A program made the translations under genes and the position numbers. Shown piece by piece: positions 50,912 through 60,567 of a DNA stretch of 64,000 bases (position 1 is its first letter; each line of letters opens with the position of its first letter). The notes under the pieces were generated by a model. The model had not been told where the DNA came from and searched no databases. It was given only the letters and a program-made list of their open reading frames with translations. The DNA is taken from NCBI GenBank assembly GCA_947488435.1, contig CANKZG010000002.1, forward strand, positions 1 through 64,000, in the 5' to 3' direction. Source of the DNA: an uncultured Flavobacteriaceae bacterium. GTDB taxonomy: Bacteria > Bacteroidota > Bacteroidia > Flavobacteriales > Flavobacteriaceae.

Positions 50912-53900
50912 ATGACAGCATTGCTTAAAAAGTTCTTCTTTTCCACACGTTTAATGGCTATTCTTTTTATTGCATTTGCAATTGCAATGGCCTTTGGAAC
51001 ATTCATTGAAAGTAAATATAGTACAGAAACCGCTCGCATATGGATTTATAACGCCAGATGGTTTGAAATTATCATGGTTTTCTTTGTAATCAATTTTATG
51101 GGAAACATGTTTCGCTATCGTCTATTTGATTGGAAAAAATGGCCAGTGCTAGCATTACATCTTTCTTGGATACTTATTATTCTCGGCGCCTTTGTTACCC
51201 GTTACATAAGTTTTGAAGGTGTCATGCCAATTCGAGAAGGAAATAGTAGTTCTATTTTTTATTCTGACAATACTTTTTTAACGGCCTATATTGATGGAGA
51301 AATCAATGGAGAACCTCGTCGAAAAAGTATGGAAGATAAACTTATTGCTACTCCTGAAGCACAAAAATCTTCCTTGCCATGGAATTCAGATTTTAATGGA
51401 CAAGAATTTACAATTTCTTATGTAGGATTTATTCGAGGAGCGAAAGAGGGTTTAATTGAGGATGTAAACGGTAAGGAGTATCTCAAAATTGTGGAGGCAG
51501 GAGATGGAAATCGACACGATCATTATCTGGAAAGTGGAAAACTTACAAGTATACACAATGTACTGTTTGCTTTAAATAACAATACAGAAGGAGCCATTAA
51601 CATCTTTACAACTGATAGTACCTATCAGATAAAATCTCCCTTTTCAGGGAATTTTCTTCGAATGGCCGATCAATTTAGTGGGGAGGTTTTACAGGATAGT
51701 TTGCAACCCTTGCAATTGCGATCGCTGTACTCCACTGCAGGCATGCAATTTGTAATTCCGGAACCCACAATCAAAGGGTCTTACGGTGTAGTGGCACTTC
51801 CTAAAGATGAAATTACAGATGCTTCTCAGGATGCATTGATTGTAGAAGTTGAAGCCAATGGCGAAACGGTTCAAAAAAAGCTATTAGGAAGTAAAGGACC
51901 TTCAAATTTTTCAGGTCAATTTACAGTGGGAGGGTTAGATTTTAGCCTTCGCTATGGATCTAAAGAACATGAGTTGCCTTTTAGTGTTCGATTGAATGAT
52001 TTTATAGCAGAAAAGAATCCAGGAACGGAGACCAATTATGCAGCGTTTATGAGCAGGATTACGCTGGAAGATAAGGAACCTTATGATTATGATATCTTTA
52101 TGAATAACGTATTGGATCATAGAGGGTATCGTTTTTTTCAATCCAGCTTTAACCCGGATGAAAAGGGAACAATACTTTCCGTGAGCCATGATTTCTGGGG
52201 TACATGGATTACCTATATTGGCTATTTTTTGCTGTACGCTGGACTGATGGGTACTTTGTTTTTTGGAAGAACACGGGTTAAAGATCTGGAAAAAGCCTTG
52301 GAAAAATTAAAAATAAAAAAGGCGGCATTGACAATTGCAGCGATCTTGGGCATTGGATGCTATGCTGTTGCGCAAGACAATGGCCATGAACATGAAGATC
52401 GAGCTACACAAGAACAATTAGATTCCTTACTGAAGAAATCAACGGTTTCTAAAGAGCATGCTGCGAAGTTTGGCGAGCTGGTTATTCAGGATGATCGAGG
52501 GCGAATGAAACCGATGAATACCTTTTCATCAGAATTGCTTCGGAAGCTAAGACGAAAAACAGATTACAGCGATCTAAATTCAGACCAAGTATTTTTATCA
52601 ATGCTTTTAGATCCGGCGTTGTGGTATAATCTGGAGTTTATGGTTCTAGATAAGAAAGAGCAGAATGACAGTATTCGTAAAATTGTAGGATTACCGCTAA
52701 AAAAAGAATACGTCAAAGTAGTGGACTTTTTTGATGAAAAAGGAGAATACAAACTATTACCCTACCTCCAAAAAGCATATGCCACAAACAATCCGAATAA
52801 ATTTGAGCAGGATTTTAAGGATGCTGATCAACGCTTGGGATTGGTAAATAGAGCACTTGCCGGTGAAATGCTAAAAATTTTCCCATTGCTGAATGATGAT
52901 AACAATAAATGGATTTCGGCGGCGGAATACAATACAGGAAACTTTCAAGTACAAGATTCCTTATATCGCAATTTCATAAAAAATGGGTTGCCATTTTATC
53001 TAATTAGTTTAAGAAATTCCATTCAAACAGGAAATTATGAGGAGCCAAATAAATTATTAGATGCTTTTCGAAAAAATCAAGAGAATCATGGTAGTGAAGT
53101 TTTACTCTCAAGGAATAAAGTAAACGCGGAAATCACTTATAATAAGCTTAATATTTTTAATATCCTTTACAAAGGATATGCAGTGTTAGGAGTATTGATG
53201 TTTTTTGTTCTTGTTTTTCAGATTTTTAAAGATCGGGAAATATGGCGTGTGGGGATCTACTTCTTTAAAGGAAGTATTATTATCCTATTTCTATGGCATA
53301 CGGCGGGCCTAATTTTACGCTGGTATGTATCGGGTCATGTTCCTTGGAGTGATGCCTATGAAAGTATAATCTATGTATCCTGGGCTACCATGGCTATGGG
53401 ACTGGCATTGGGGAGAAGGAACGATATGACCATGGCGTCGGCGGCTTTTGTAACCTCGATGCTGTTATGGATAGCACATCAAAGTTGGGTAGATCCAGCC
53501 ATTGGTAATTTACAGCCTGTGTTGAATAGTTATTGGTTAATGATTCATGTAGCAGTTATCGTAGCTAGTTATGGACCATTAACTGTTGGAATGATCCTAG
53601 GTATTGCATCAATGATTTTGATGCTCTTGACTACCGAGAAGAACAAAAAACGAATGGAAATTAATCTCAAGGAACTTACAATTATTAATGAGCTTAGTTT
53701 AACAGTTGGCCTTGTAATGCTTACCATTGGGAATTTTTTAGGAGGACAATGGGCCAATGAAAGTTGGGGACGTTACTGGGGATGGGATCCTAAGGAAACT
53801 TGGGCGCTGATTTCAATTATGATCTATGCTTTTGTTTTGCATATGCGATTGGTTCCAGGTCTTCGCGGCAGATGGACGTTTAACTTTTTTAGTGTAGTTG

Positions 53901-54076
53901 CATTCGCCAGTATCATGATGACCTATTTTGGGGTAAACTTTTACCTAGTAGGGTTACATAGTTATGCTAGTGGTTCGCAAGTGATTACACCATCTTTTAT
54001 CTGGTATACTGTGGCTGGAGTATTGACCTTAGGTGCATTTAGTTTTTGGCGTTATAAAGTAAATTATATAAAATAA
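50912..54076 (+). CDS. Fused ResB-CcsA cytochrome c biogenesis protein
   Basis: A 1054-aa membrane protein exporting haem and attaching it to apocytochromes c. The ResB half has N-terminal helices and a large periplasmic domain (about residues 1-460). The CcsA half (about 750-1054) has many helices and the haem-handling WWD motif in GGQWANESWGRYWGWDPKETWALI, plus conserved histidines (HTAGLILRW, MIHVAVIVASYG). The frame opens at a TTG at 50900, but the ATG at 50912 gives a normal start. Placed right after a c-type cytochrome gene. Confidence 0.95.
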   Translation: MTALLKKFFFSTRLMAILFIAFAIAMAFGTFIESKYSTETARIWIYNARWFEIIMVFFVINFMGNMFRYRLFDWKKWPVLALHLSWILIILGAFVTRYISFEGVMPIREGNSSSIFYSDNTFLTAYIDGEINGEPRRKSMEDKLIATPEAQKSSLPWNSDFNGQEFTISYVGFIRGAKEGLIEDVNGKEYLKIVEAGDGNRHDHYLESGKLTSIHNVLFALNNNTEGAINIFTTDSTYQIKSPFSGNFLRMADQFSGEVLQDSLQPLQLRSLYSTAGMQFVIPEPTIKGSYGVVALPKDEITDASQDALIVEVEANGETVQKKLLGSKGPSNFSGQFTVGGLDFSLRYGSKEHELPFSVRLNDFIAEKNPGTETNYAAFMSRITLEDKEPYDYDIFMNNVLDHRGYRFFQSSFNPDEKGTILSVSHDFWGTWITYIGYFLLYAGLMGTLFFGRTRVKDLEKALEKLKIKKAALTIAAILGIGCYAVAQDNGHEHEDRATQEQLDSLLKKSTVSKEHAAKFGELVIQDDRGRMKPMNTFSSELLRKLRRKTDYSDLNSDQVFLSMLLDPALWYNLEFMVLDKKEQNDSIRKIVGLPLKKEYVKVVDFFDEKGEYKLLPYLQKAYATNNPNKFEQDFKDADQRLGLVNRALAGEMLKIFPLLNDDNNKWISAAEYNTGNFQVQDSLYRNFIKNGLPFYLISLRNSIQTGNYEEPNKLLDAFRKNQENHGSEVLLSRNKVNAEITYNKLNIFNILYKGYAVLGVLMFFVLVFQIFKDREIWRVGIYFFKGSIIILFLWHTAGLILRWYVSGHVPWSDAYESIIYVSWATMAMGLALGRRNDMTMASAAFVTSMLLWIAHQSWVDPAIGNLQPVLNSYWLMIHVAVIVASYGPLTVGMILGIASMILMLLTTEKNKKRMEINLKELTIINELSLTVGLVMLTIGNFLGGQWANESWGRYWGWDPKETWALISIMIYAFVLHMRLVPGLRGRWTFNFFSVVAFASIMMTYFGVNFYLVGLHSYASGSQVITPSFIWYTVAGVLTLGAFSFWRYKVNYIK

Positions 54077-54243
54077 TTTACCTATTGTGCCTACTTTTCC
54101 AAAAAAATTGCATCTTTGTACTATCATGAAGTAAGAGAATTATGTTTACTATAGATGTCATACCCACCGATTTTTCGGTATAATCGACGATTCGTCGATG
54201 CTTTGACATATTATATTTCTTCAATTCACATAAATTCTCACAA

Positions 54244-55650
54244 ATGACATCACATAAATTATCACCTTTAAAATTAATCAAATATTTTGCCGAAGCCATA
54301 ACAGGTAAGCAAACTGATTTTACGTCAGGAAGTATACGCAAAGCCATATTCATGCTTTCCATTCCCATGATTTTGGAAATGCTTATGGAGTCAATTTTTG
54401 CTCTTGTTGATATTGCCTATGTCTCTCAGGTAAGTGTTAATGCGGTTGCCACCATAGGTTTAACAGAATCTGTAATTACGCTAGTCTATGCGATAGCCAT
54501 TGGTTTAAGTATGGCTGCTACCGCGGTAGTGGCGCGTAGAATAGGAGCTAAGGATGTTAACGGGGCTAAAGAAGCTGCCGTACAAGCAATTTTCTTAGGT
54601 GTATTGTTGGCATTGGCAATTGGTTCAATTGGTTTTTTCTTTGCAAAAGATATCCTAGCACTGATGGGAGCAGAACAGGATTTGATCGATGAGGGCTATG
54701 GCTATACAAAACTATTGATAGGCGGTAATATTACCATTTTATTGCTCTTTTTAATCAATGCAATATTTCGAGGAGCAGGAAATGCTTCTATAGCGATGTG
54801 GACCTTGGTTTTGTCCAATGGATTAAATATTATCTTGGATCCTTTATTTATTTTTGGTTGGGGACCAATTCCGGAATTTGGTGTTATGGGAGCGGCTATA
54901 GCCACCAATATTGGGAGAGGAACTGCAGTTTTATTTCAATTATCCATACTGCTCTTTGGATGGAGTACCATTCAAATAAAGTTAAAAGACATCGTGGTTC
55001 GAACAAAAGTAATGCTCAACCTTATTCGAGTTTCTTTAGGAGGGATCGCTCAGTTTTTAATCGGAACTTCCAGTTGGGTGTTCTTAATGCGCATTATGTC
55101 GGAGTTTGGAAGCGAAGTATTGGCAGGATATACCATCGCCATACGCGTAATTTTATTTACACTAATGCCTGCATGGGGAATGAGTAATGCTGCGGCTACC
55201 TTAGTAGGGCAAAATTTAGGTGCAAAACAACCTGAAAGAGCAGAAACTTCTGTTTGGAAAACAGGGAAATACAATGCTTATTTTATGTTATTGGTATCTA
55301 TTGGGTATTTGGTATTTGCAGATCAAATTATCAGTTGGTTCAATACTACACCTGATGTTGTAGCTAATGGAAGTCTTTGCCTCAGAATAATTGCATTGGG
55401 TTATGTTTTCTATGCCTATGGGATGGTTGTAATACAATCTTTCAATGGAGCTGGAGATACCAAAACTCCCACTAAAATTAACCTAATCGTATTTTGGCTA
55501 TTTCAACTGCCGTTTGCATATATAGCAGCAATGAGCTTTAAATTAGGAGCGATGGGGGTGTATATTGCGATTACATCAGCTCAAGTATTATCTGCTATTG
55601 TAGCAATGATATGGTTTAAAAAAGGGAATTGGAAAGGCGTAGAGGTATAA
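54244..55650 (+). CDS. MATE family efflux transporter
   Basis: A 468-aa protein with 12 membrane helices in two homologous halves. Typical phrases are LSIPMILEMLMESIFALVDIAYVSQVSVNAVATIGLTESV and GAGNASIAMWTLVLSNGLNIILDPLFIFGWGPIPEFGVMGAAIATNIGR. The second half starts around residue 250 (SLGGIAQFLIGTSSWVFLMRIM). It exports drugs or metabolites using a sodium or proton gradient. A CATCTTTG box upstream, near 54112-54119, resembles a promoter. Confidence 0.93.
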   Translation: MTSHKLSPLKLIKYFAEAITGKQTDFTSGSIRKAIFMLSIPMILEMLMESIFALVDIAYVSQVSVNAVATIGLTESVITLVYAIAIGLSMAATAVVARRIGAKDVNGAKEAAVQAIFLGVLLALAIGSIGFFFAKDILALMGAEQDLIDEGYGYTKLLIGGNITILLLFLINAIFRGAGNASIAMWTLVLSNGLNIILDPLFIFGWGPIPEFGVMGAAIATNIGRGTAVLFQLSILLFGWSTIQIKLKDIVVRTKVMLNLIRVSLGGIAQFLIGTSSWVFLMRIMSEFGSEVLAGYTIAIRVILFTLMPAWGMSNAAATLVGQNLGAKQPERAETSVWKTGKYNAYFMLLVSIGYLVFADQIISWFNTTPDVVANGSLCLRIIALGYVFYAYGMVVIQSFNGAGDTKTPTKINLIVFWLFQLPFAYIAAMSFKLGAMGVYIAITSAQVLSAIVAMIWFKKGNWKGVEV

Positions 55651-55727
55651 AACCATTTTCAAACAAAGGAAGTTTGTGAGCGCAACACAAAAATTAATAG
55701 AAATAGATAGATAAATTGATTATTTTT

Positions 55728-58478
55728 ATGTCAATGCGTCTATCTATTTTCAAAATACCTTATAGCTATAATTTACTACTGGGCTCAGTTTTTATTTTTT
55801 CTTTTTTAAAAGTAGAGGCTCAATTGAAGCATTGGTCAGAAAATTTGCAGGAAGCTCAACTTATCGGAGCAGAAAAAATCTACTTGCAATTGGACAACAA
55901 TTCGTACGCCACTGGGGAAACCATATGGTTTAAGGCAATTGTTACTGAAGTACGCACGCATATACCTACCACCCTTAGCAATATATTATATGTAGAGCTT
56001 ATTGAACCTAAGAATCAAAAAATTATAGATCGTAAAATCTTGAAAATTGAAAATGGAATTGCAAATAATGCTTTCGACCTCGATCAAAATTATACTAGTG
56101 GAAGATATCTTATCAGGGCTTACACGGAATGGAATAAGAATTTTGGACAGGATTTTGTGTTTTCTACGTATGTTAATCTTTTTAAGGCATCTCTAGATGC
56201 TAAAAAGAGCATCCCCATAAAAAATGTTATAGCAACCAAAATTGACACTGCGGATTATCAGATTACAGCAGATGTTTTACCATTAGAGTTAGATCATCTT
56301 CACCAAGGAAAGCCACTATTATATATAGACTATGAAAGCAGTGTAGATACACTAAAATTAAAAAAGACTAAGAATAATCAATTTCAATTGAATCATATCC
56401 TTCCGTCAGATGTTCCCATTGCCAAATATGTTTTAAAAACTAAAAATAAGGAGTATGCTAAGTCAGTTGTAATTGATGAGGAGCGTATGAGTTTACAGTT
56501 TTTTCCGGAAGGAGGAAAAATGGTTAACGGACTTGAGAGTGTCCTTGGTTTTAAAGCTTTAGATTATAAAGGGAAGGGAAAGGCGGTACAGGGAGAAATT
56601 ATTGACGATCAAGAAAATGTAATAGTTGCTTTTTCTAGTAATAAACTAGGGATGGGTAAAGTTGCTTTTGTTCCGGATTACGCGAAAACATATTTTGGTC
56701 GTATAACCAATTTTAACGGAGATGTTTTTAAATACCCCTTGCCCAAAACAGTATTGTGGGGCAGTGTGCTTGCAGTATCTCAAGATAGTATTGCTATAAA
56801 TGTGCAGTTAGAATCTAATGATCTTATAAATAATCTCGTCTATATTCATACAAAACAGCGAGGGAAGATTGACAATATTATTAAAACACGTTTCGTAAAT
56901 GGAAAAATAAAATATCGCTTAGCTAAAACAAACCTTCCTGAGGGCATTAACGAAATTACCATTTATAATAGCGAACAACACCCCATATGTGAACGTTTGT
57001 TTTATGTTTCTAAAGACAATGAAACGATAAGCATTTTAGTAAATTCAGATTTGGATAACCTAGTTCAACGAGATCGAACGGATTTGAATTTAGCGGTTGA
57101 ACACCAAGGAAATCCAATTGCAGCAAAACTATCGATATTGGTGGTTGATAGCACTTATTTTAATGGTGCTAAGCCACTATCGAAAAATATAGTAACGCAT
57201 TTCTTATTAGAGTCTGATCTTAGAGGTAAAATAGAAAATCCCTCATTTTATTTCACAAATGATACAAATAAAAAGGAATTGGATGCGCTACTGCTAACGC
57301 AGGGATGGAGAAATTACAAATATGATACATCGGAAATAGCAACAAGGTTTTTAGCAGAAAAGAACTTGAAAATTTCTGGTTATGTGGGCGGTGTACAAAA
57401 TGTAAAACGAGGTCCTAAAAAGTATAACCTAACAATGATGACCTTTGGCGGTGGTAACAAAGTGTACCATCAGGAAATTGATAAAACAGGAAGATTTGAG
57501 TTCATTTTACCTGAAAGTTATGGTAACGGAAAAGAAATGGTGCTGCAATGCAGTACGCTAGAAGGTAAAAAGAAAGAGGTAACCATTCGACTTGATGAGC
57601 AAAAACAATTAAAAGTGAATTATAATAAAATTCAAAACATCGTGCCTCTTGACAGTATTATTGAACAACAAATTAATCAGAACAACTATAGTGATGAGGT
57701 GAGTAACCCTTTGTTGCTAAGTGATAATACCATACAATTAGATGAGGTAACGTTGCGCAATTATGAACTTACGCCAAATCGAAAAAAAATAAAAGATGAG
57801 CATGGGGATCCGGATACGGTTTGGGAGGCAAAAGAACTTGAAAAAAAGATCACACCTTGGACGAATAGTCTTTTTGAACTGCTAGCAGTAAATTATAGAG
57901 ATGAATTAAGGATACATAAAGTAGGAGGACCTAGAGGGTTTTTAAGAGCTGATGTTATTGGAGCAGGTTTCACTTATGTTGTTATTGATGGAAACCCCGT
58001 TGCGCTAAGAAATTATAACTTATTAGAGCAAATACTAACTACGGAAGTGAAAAGTGTTGAAATTCTTAAAACAGCCTCAGCCAACAGATATAGTTCTACT
58101 GTGTTTCAAGGACCGATTTATCCTCCTCCTCCGTCACCAGCTATTTTGGCAATTTATACCTATAACAAAAGGGGGCTTTTTGGAGCACTGAATGAAACCA
58201 AAGGTATTTATAAGCACACTATCCCTGAATTTGCCGTAAAAAAAGAGTTTTATACCCCAGATTATAGTATTGAAAACAAAAATGACCAAAACTTTGTTGA
58301 TGCGCGAAAGTTGGTGCACTGGCAACCTAATATTAATATCGATGAAAGTGGTAAAAAAACGCTACACTTTTACAATGATGATACCATAGGAACAAAGAAA
58401 ATTATCATCGAGGCTATTTCTTTGCAAGGTAAAGTAGGATACAAAGAAATTACCTATGAAATACTATCGCGTAACTAA
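55728..58478 (+). CDS. Exported MG2-domain / TonB-plug-like surface protein
   Basis: A 916-aa protein with signal peptide ending VEAQ. The start at 55728 (MSMRLSIF) is preferred to the TTG-opened frame at 55716. An MG2 (alpha-2-macroglobulin-like) domain opens the mature part (EKIYLQLDNNSYATGETIWFKAIVTE, then SGRYLIRAYTEWNKNFGQDF). Beta-sandwich repeats follow, and the C-terminal third (about 680-800) contains a receptor-plug-like segment (FTYVVIDGNPVALRNYNLLEQILTTEVKSVEILKTASA). Such proteins are frequent in Bacteroidota; the role is unknown but extracytoplasmic. Confidence 0.85.
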   Translation: MSMRLSIFKIPYSYNLLLGSVFIFSFLKVEAQLKHWSENLQEAQLIGAEKIYLQLDNNSYATGETIWFKAIVTEVRTHIPTTLSNILYVELIEPKNQKIIDRKILKIENGIANNAFDLDQNYTSGRYLIRAYTEWNKNFGQDFVFSTYVNLFKASLDAKKSIPIKNVIATKIDTADYQITADVLPLELDHLHQGKPLLYIDYESSVDTLKLKKTKNNQFQLNHILPSDVPIAKYVLKTKNKEYAKSVVIDEERMSLQFFPEGGKMVNGLESVLGFKALDYKGKGKAVQGEIIDDQENVIVAFSSNKLGMGKVAFVPDYAKTYFGRITNFNGDVFKYPLPKTVLWGSVLAVSQDSIAINVQLESNDLINNLVYIHTKQRGKIDNIIKTRFVNGKIKYRLAKTNLPEGINEITIYNSEQHPICERLFYVSKDNETISILVNSDLDNLVQRDRTDLNLAVEHQGNPIAAKLSILVVDSTYFNGAKPLSKNIVTHFLLESDLRGKIENPSFYFTNDTNKKELDALLLTQGWRNYKYDTSEIATRFLAEKNLKISGYVGGVQNVKRGPKKYNLTMMTFGGGNKVYHQEIDKTGRFEFILPESYGNGKEMVLQCSTLEGKKKEVTIRLDEQKQLKVNYNKIQNIVPLDSIIEQQINQNNYSDEVSNPLLLSDNTIQLDEVTLRNYELTPNRKKIKDEHGDPDTVWEAKELEKKITPWTNSLFELLAVNYRDELRIHKVGGPRGFLRADVIGAGFTYVVIDGNPVALRNYNLLEQILTTEVKSVEILKTASANRYSSTVFQGPIYPPPPSPAILAIYTYNKRGLFGALNETKGIYKHTIPEFAVKKEFYTPDYSIENKNDQNFVDARKLVHWQPNINIDESGKKTLHFYNDDTIGTKKIIIEAISLQGKVGYKEITYEILSRN

Positions 58479-58552
58479 AAGTAAGTTGCGCTTAGAAAGC
58501 AATGTAACTTAATCCAATTTTGTAACTTTAACTGCTCGGGTTTAACTTAAAA

Positions 58553-59737
58553 ATGCTGAAAATGGATCGTAAAAAAAAAGGGATAAACACCGTTTGTACC
58601 CATCATGGAGAATTAAAGGATGAAAAGTATAAAGGTGCCACTTCACCCTTATATATGAGCTCTTCATACGCTTTTGAAAATGTAGATGTTAAAAGATATC
58701 CGCGATATTTTAACACTCCGAATCAGGAAGCTTTAGGAAAGAAAATTGCAGCATTGGAAAATGCAGAAGCAGCATTAATTTTTGGCAGTGGAATGGCGGC
58801 AATAAGCACTAGTTTGATAGCTTTTTTGAAAGCTGGCGATCATGTTGTATTGCAAAATGCACTTTATGGAGGAACATACAATTTAATTGTAGAAGAGTTT
58901 GAAAAATTTGGAATTTCCTATGATTTTACAACTGGTTTAGACGTTGAGGACTTTGAAGTCAAAATACAGTCCAATACTAAGGTAATATATATTGAAACGC
59001 CCTCAAACCCCTTATTAAAACTTACAGATATTAAAGCAGTTGCTGATTTAGCGAAACGTCATCATATAATAACTATGATCGATAATACTTTTGCAAGTCC
59101 GGTGAATCAAAACCCAATTGATTTTGGTATTGATATTGTTATTCATAGCGCTACCAAGTATATGGGAGGGCATTCCGATATTTGTGCTGGAGCAGTAGCT
59201 GCAACATCAGAAAATATAGATCGTATATTTCAGTTGGCCAAGAATTTTGGTGGTAGCCTAAGCGATTATACGGTATGGCTTCTGGAAAGAAGTATAAAAA
59301 CCATGGGAATCCGGGTAAGAGCACAAAACGAAAATGCCATGCGAATGGCCAATTATTTGTATAAACATGATGATATTCGTGCGGTGTATTATCCAGGCCT
59401 ATCATCACATCCTGATTATGAATTAGCAAAAATACAAATGCATGGATTTGGTGGAATGCTATCTTTCGAATTAGAAAAAGGCTTGGATGCCAGTGACTTT
59501 TATAACGCACTGCAGTTAATAAAACCTTCTATGAGTCTTGCGGGTGTTGAAAGTACCGTTATTGCGCCAAGTTTAACCTCACATGCCCTAATGAGCGAAG
59601 TAGAACGCAAACGGCAAGGTATTTCCGATGGTTTAATTCGATTCTCTTTAGGGATAGAAGAATTGGAGGATTTGGTTGCCGATATCGAACAAGCATTGGA
59701 AAAGGTGAAAGGTAATGTTGTAACTACGACCTATTAA
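58553..59737 (+). CDS. Trans-sulfuration PLP enzyme (cystathionine gamma-synthase/lyase family)
   Basis: A 394-aa fold-type I enzyme. The PLP-binding lysine is in IVIHSATKYMGGHSDICAG, with the phosphate-binding SGMAAIST and DNTFASPVNQNPIDFG loops. Sequence alone does not decide between cystathionine gamma-synthase, gamma-lyase and methionine gamma-lyase. An alternative start is the ATG at 58562 (MDRKKKG). It lies 100 bp upstream of bshB1; both enzymes belong to sulfur/thiol metabolism. Confidence 0.92.
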   Translation: MLKMDRKKKGINTVCTHHGELKDEKYKGATSPLYMSSSYAFENVDVKRYPRYFNTPNQEALGKKIAALENAEAALIFGSGMAAISTSLIAFLKAGDHVVLQNALYGGTYNLIVEEFEKFGISYDFTTGLDVEDFEVKIQSNTKVIYIETPSNPLLKLTDIKAVADLAKRHHIITMIDNTFASPVNQNPIDFGIDIVIHSATKYMGGHSDICAGAVAATSENIDRIFQLAKNFGGSLSDYTVWLLERSIKTMGIRVRAQNENAMRMANYLYKHDDIRAVYYPGLSSHPDYELAKIQMHGFGGMLSFELEKGLDASDFYNALQLIKPSMSLAGVESTVIAPSLTSHALMSEVERKRQGISDGLIRFSLGIEELEDLVADIEQALEKVKGNVVTTTY

Positions 59738-59838
59738 CACTATGAAATAAATTCATATTAATTTTACACAAACAACACTAGTCAGTTGTATGACTAATGT
59801 TATTTATTTTAAATAAGAACAGATACGTTACAAAACTT

Positions 59839-60561
59839 ATGAAACTAGATATTTTGGCATTTGGAGCACACCCTGACGATATTGAATTAGGTGCAGGAGG
59901 AACATTGGCAAAAGCAATAGCAAATGGTAAAAAAGTAGGGATAGTTGATCTTACCAGAGGGGAATTGGGAACAAGAGGATCTGCTGAAATTAGAGATGCT
60001 GAAGCAGCCGCAGCTGGAAAAATATTAGGACTTGAAGCACGAGAAAACTTGAAATTTGCTGATGGTTTTTTTACTAATGATAAAGTACATCAGCTTGAAG
60101 TTATTAAGATGATTCGTAAGTATAAGCCTGAAATTGTTTTATGTAATGCTATCGATGATCGACATATCGATCATGCAAAAGGGAGCAAATTGGTGAGCGA
60201 CTCTTGTTTTTTAAGTGGTTTAATAAAGATTGAAACGAAACTAAGTAAGAATGAACAATTACAGGAAGCTTGGCGACCTAAAAGAGTATACCACTACATT
60301 CAATGGAAACATATAGAGCCGGATTTTTTAGTAGATGTGTCTGGATTTATGGACAAGAAAATAGAAGCCTTTATGGCTTATGGCTCACAATTTTATGATC
60401 CTAAAAGTAACGAACCCGAAACACCGATAAGTAATAAGAATTTCGTTGATGGCATCGTTTCAAGAGCTGTAGATATGGGTAAATTTATTGGGGTTACTCA
60501 CGCAGAAGGATTTACAACGGAACGCTACCTTGCCGTGAAAAGTTTAGATGATTTAATCTAA
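59839..60561 (+). CDS. bshB1: Bacillithiol biosynthesis deacetylase BshB1
   Basis: A 240-aa PIG-L/LmbE enzyme that deacetylates GlcNAc-malate in bacillithiol synthesis. It starts MKLDILAFGAHPDDIELGAGGTLAKAI with the zinc motif HPDDIE, then VDLTRGELGTRGSAEIRDAEA and NAIDDRHIDHAKGSKLV. The ending TERYLAVKSLDDLI fits Bacteroidota BshB1. The frame is open from 59797, but the ATG at 59839 is the conserved start. It implies that this organism uses bacillithiol as its low-molecular-weight thiol. Confidence 0.95.
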   Translation: MKLDILAFGAHPDDIELGAGGTLAKAIANGKKVGIVDLTRGELGTRGSAEIRDAEAAAAGKILGLEARENLKFADGFFTNDKVHQLEVIKMIRKYKPEIVLCNAIDDRHIDHAKGSKLVSDSCFLSGLIKIETKLSKNEQLQEAWRPKRVYHYIQWKHIEPDFLVDVSGFMDKKIEAFMAYGSQFYDPKSNEPETPISNKNFVDGIVSRAVDMGKFIGVTHAEGFTTERYLAVKSLDDLI

Positions 60562-60567
60562 TAATAG

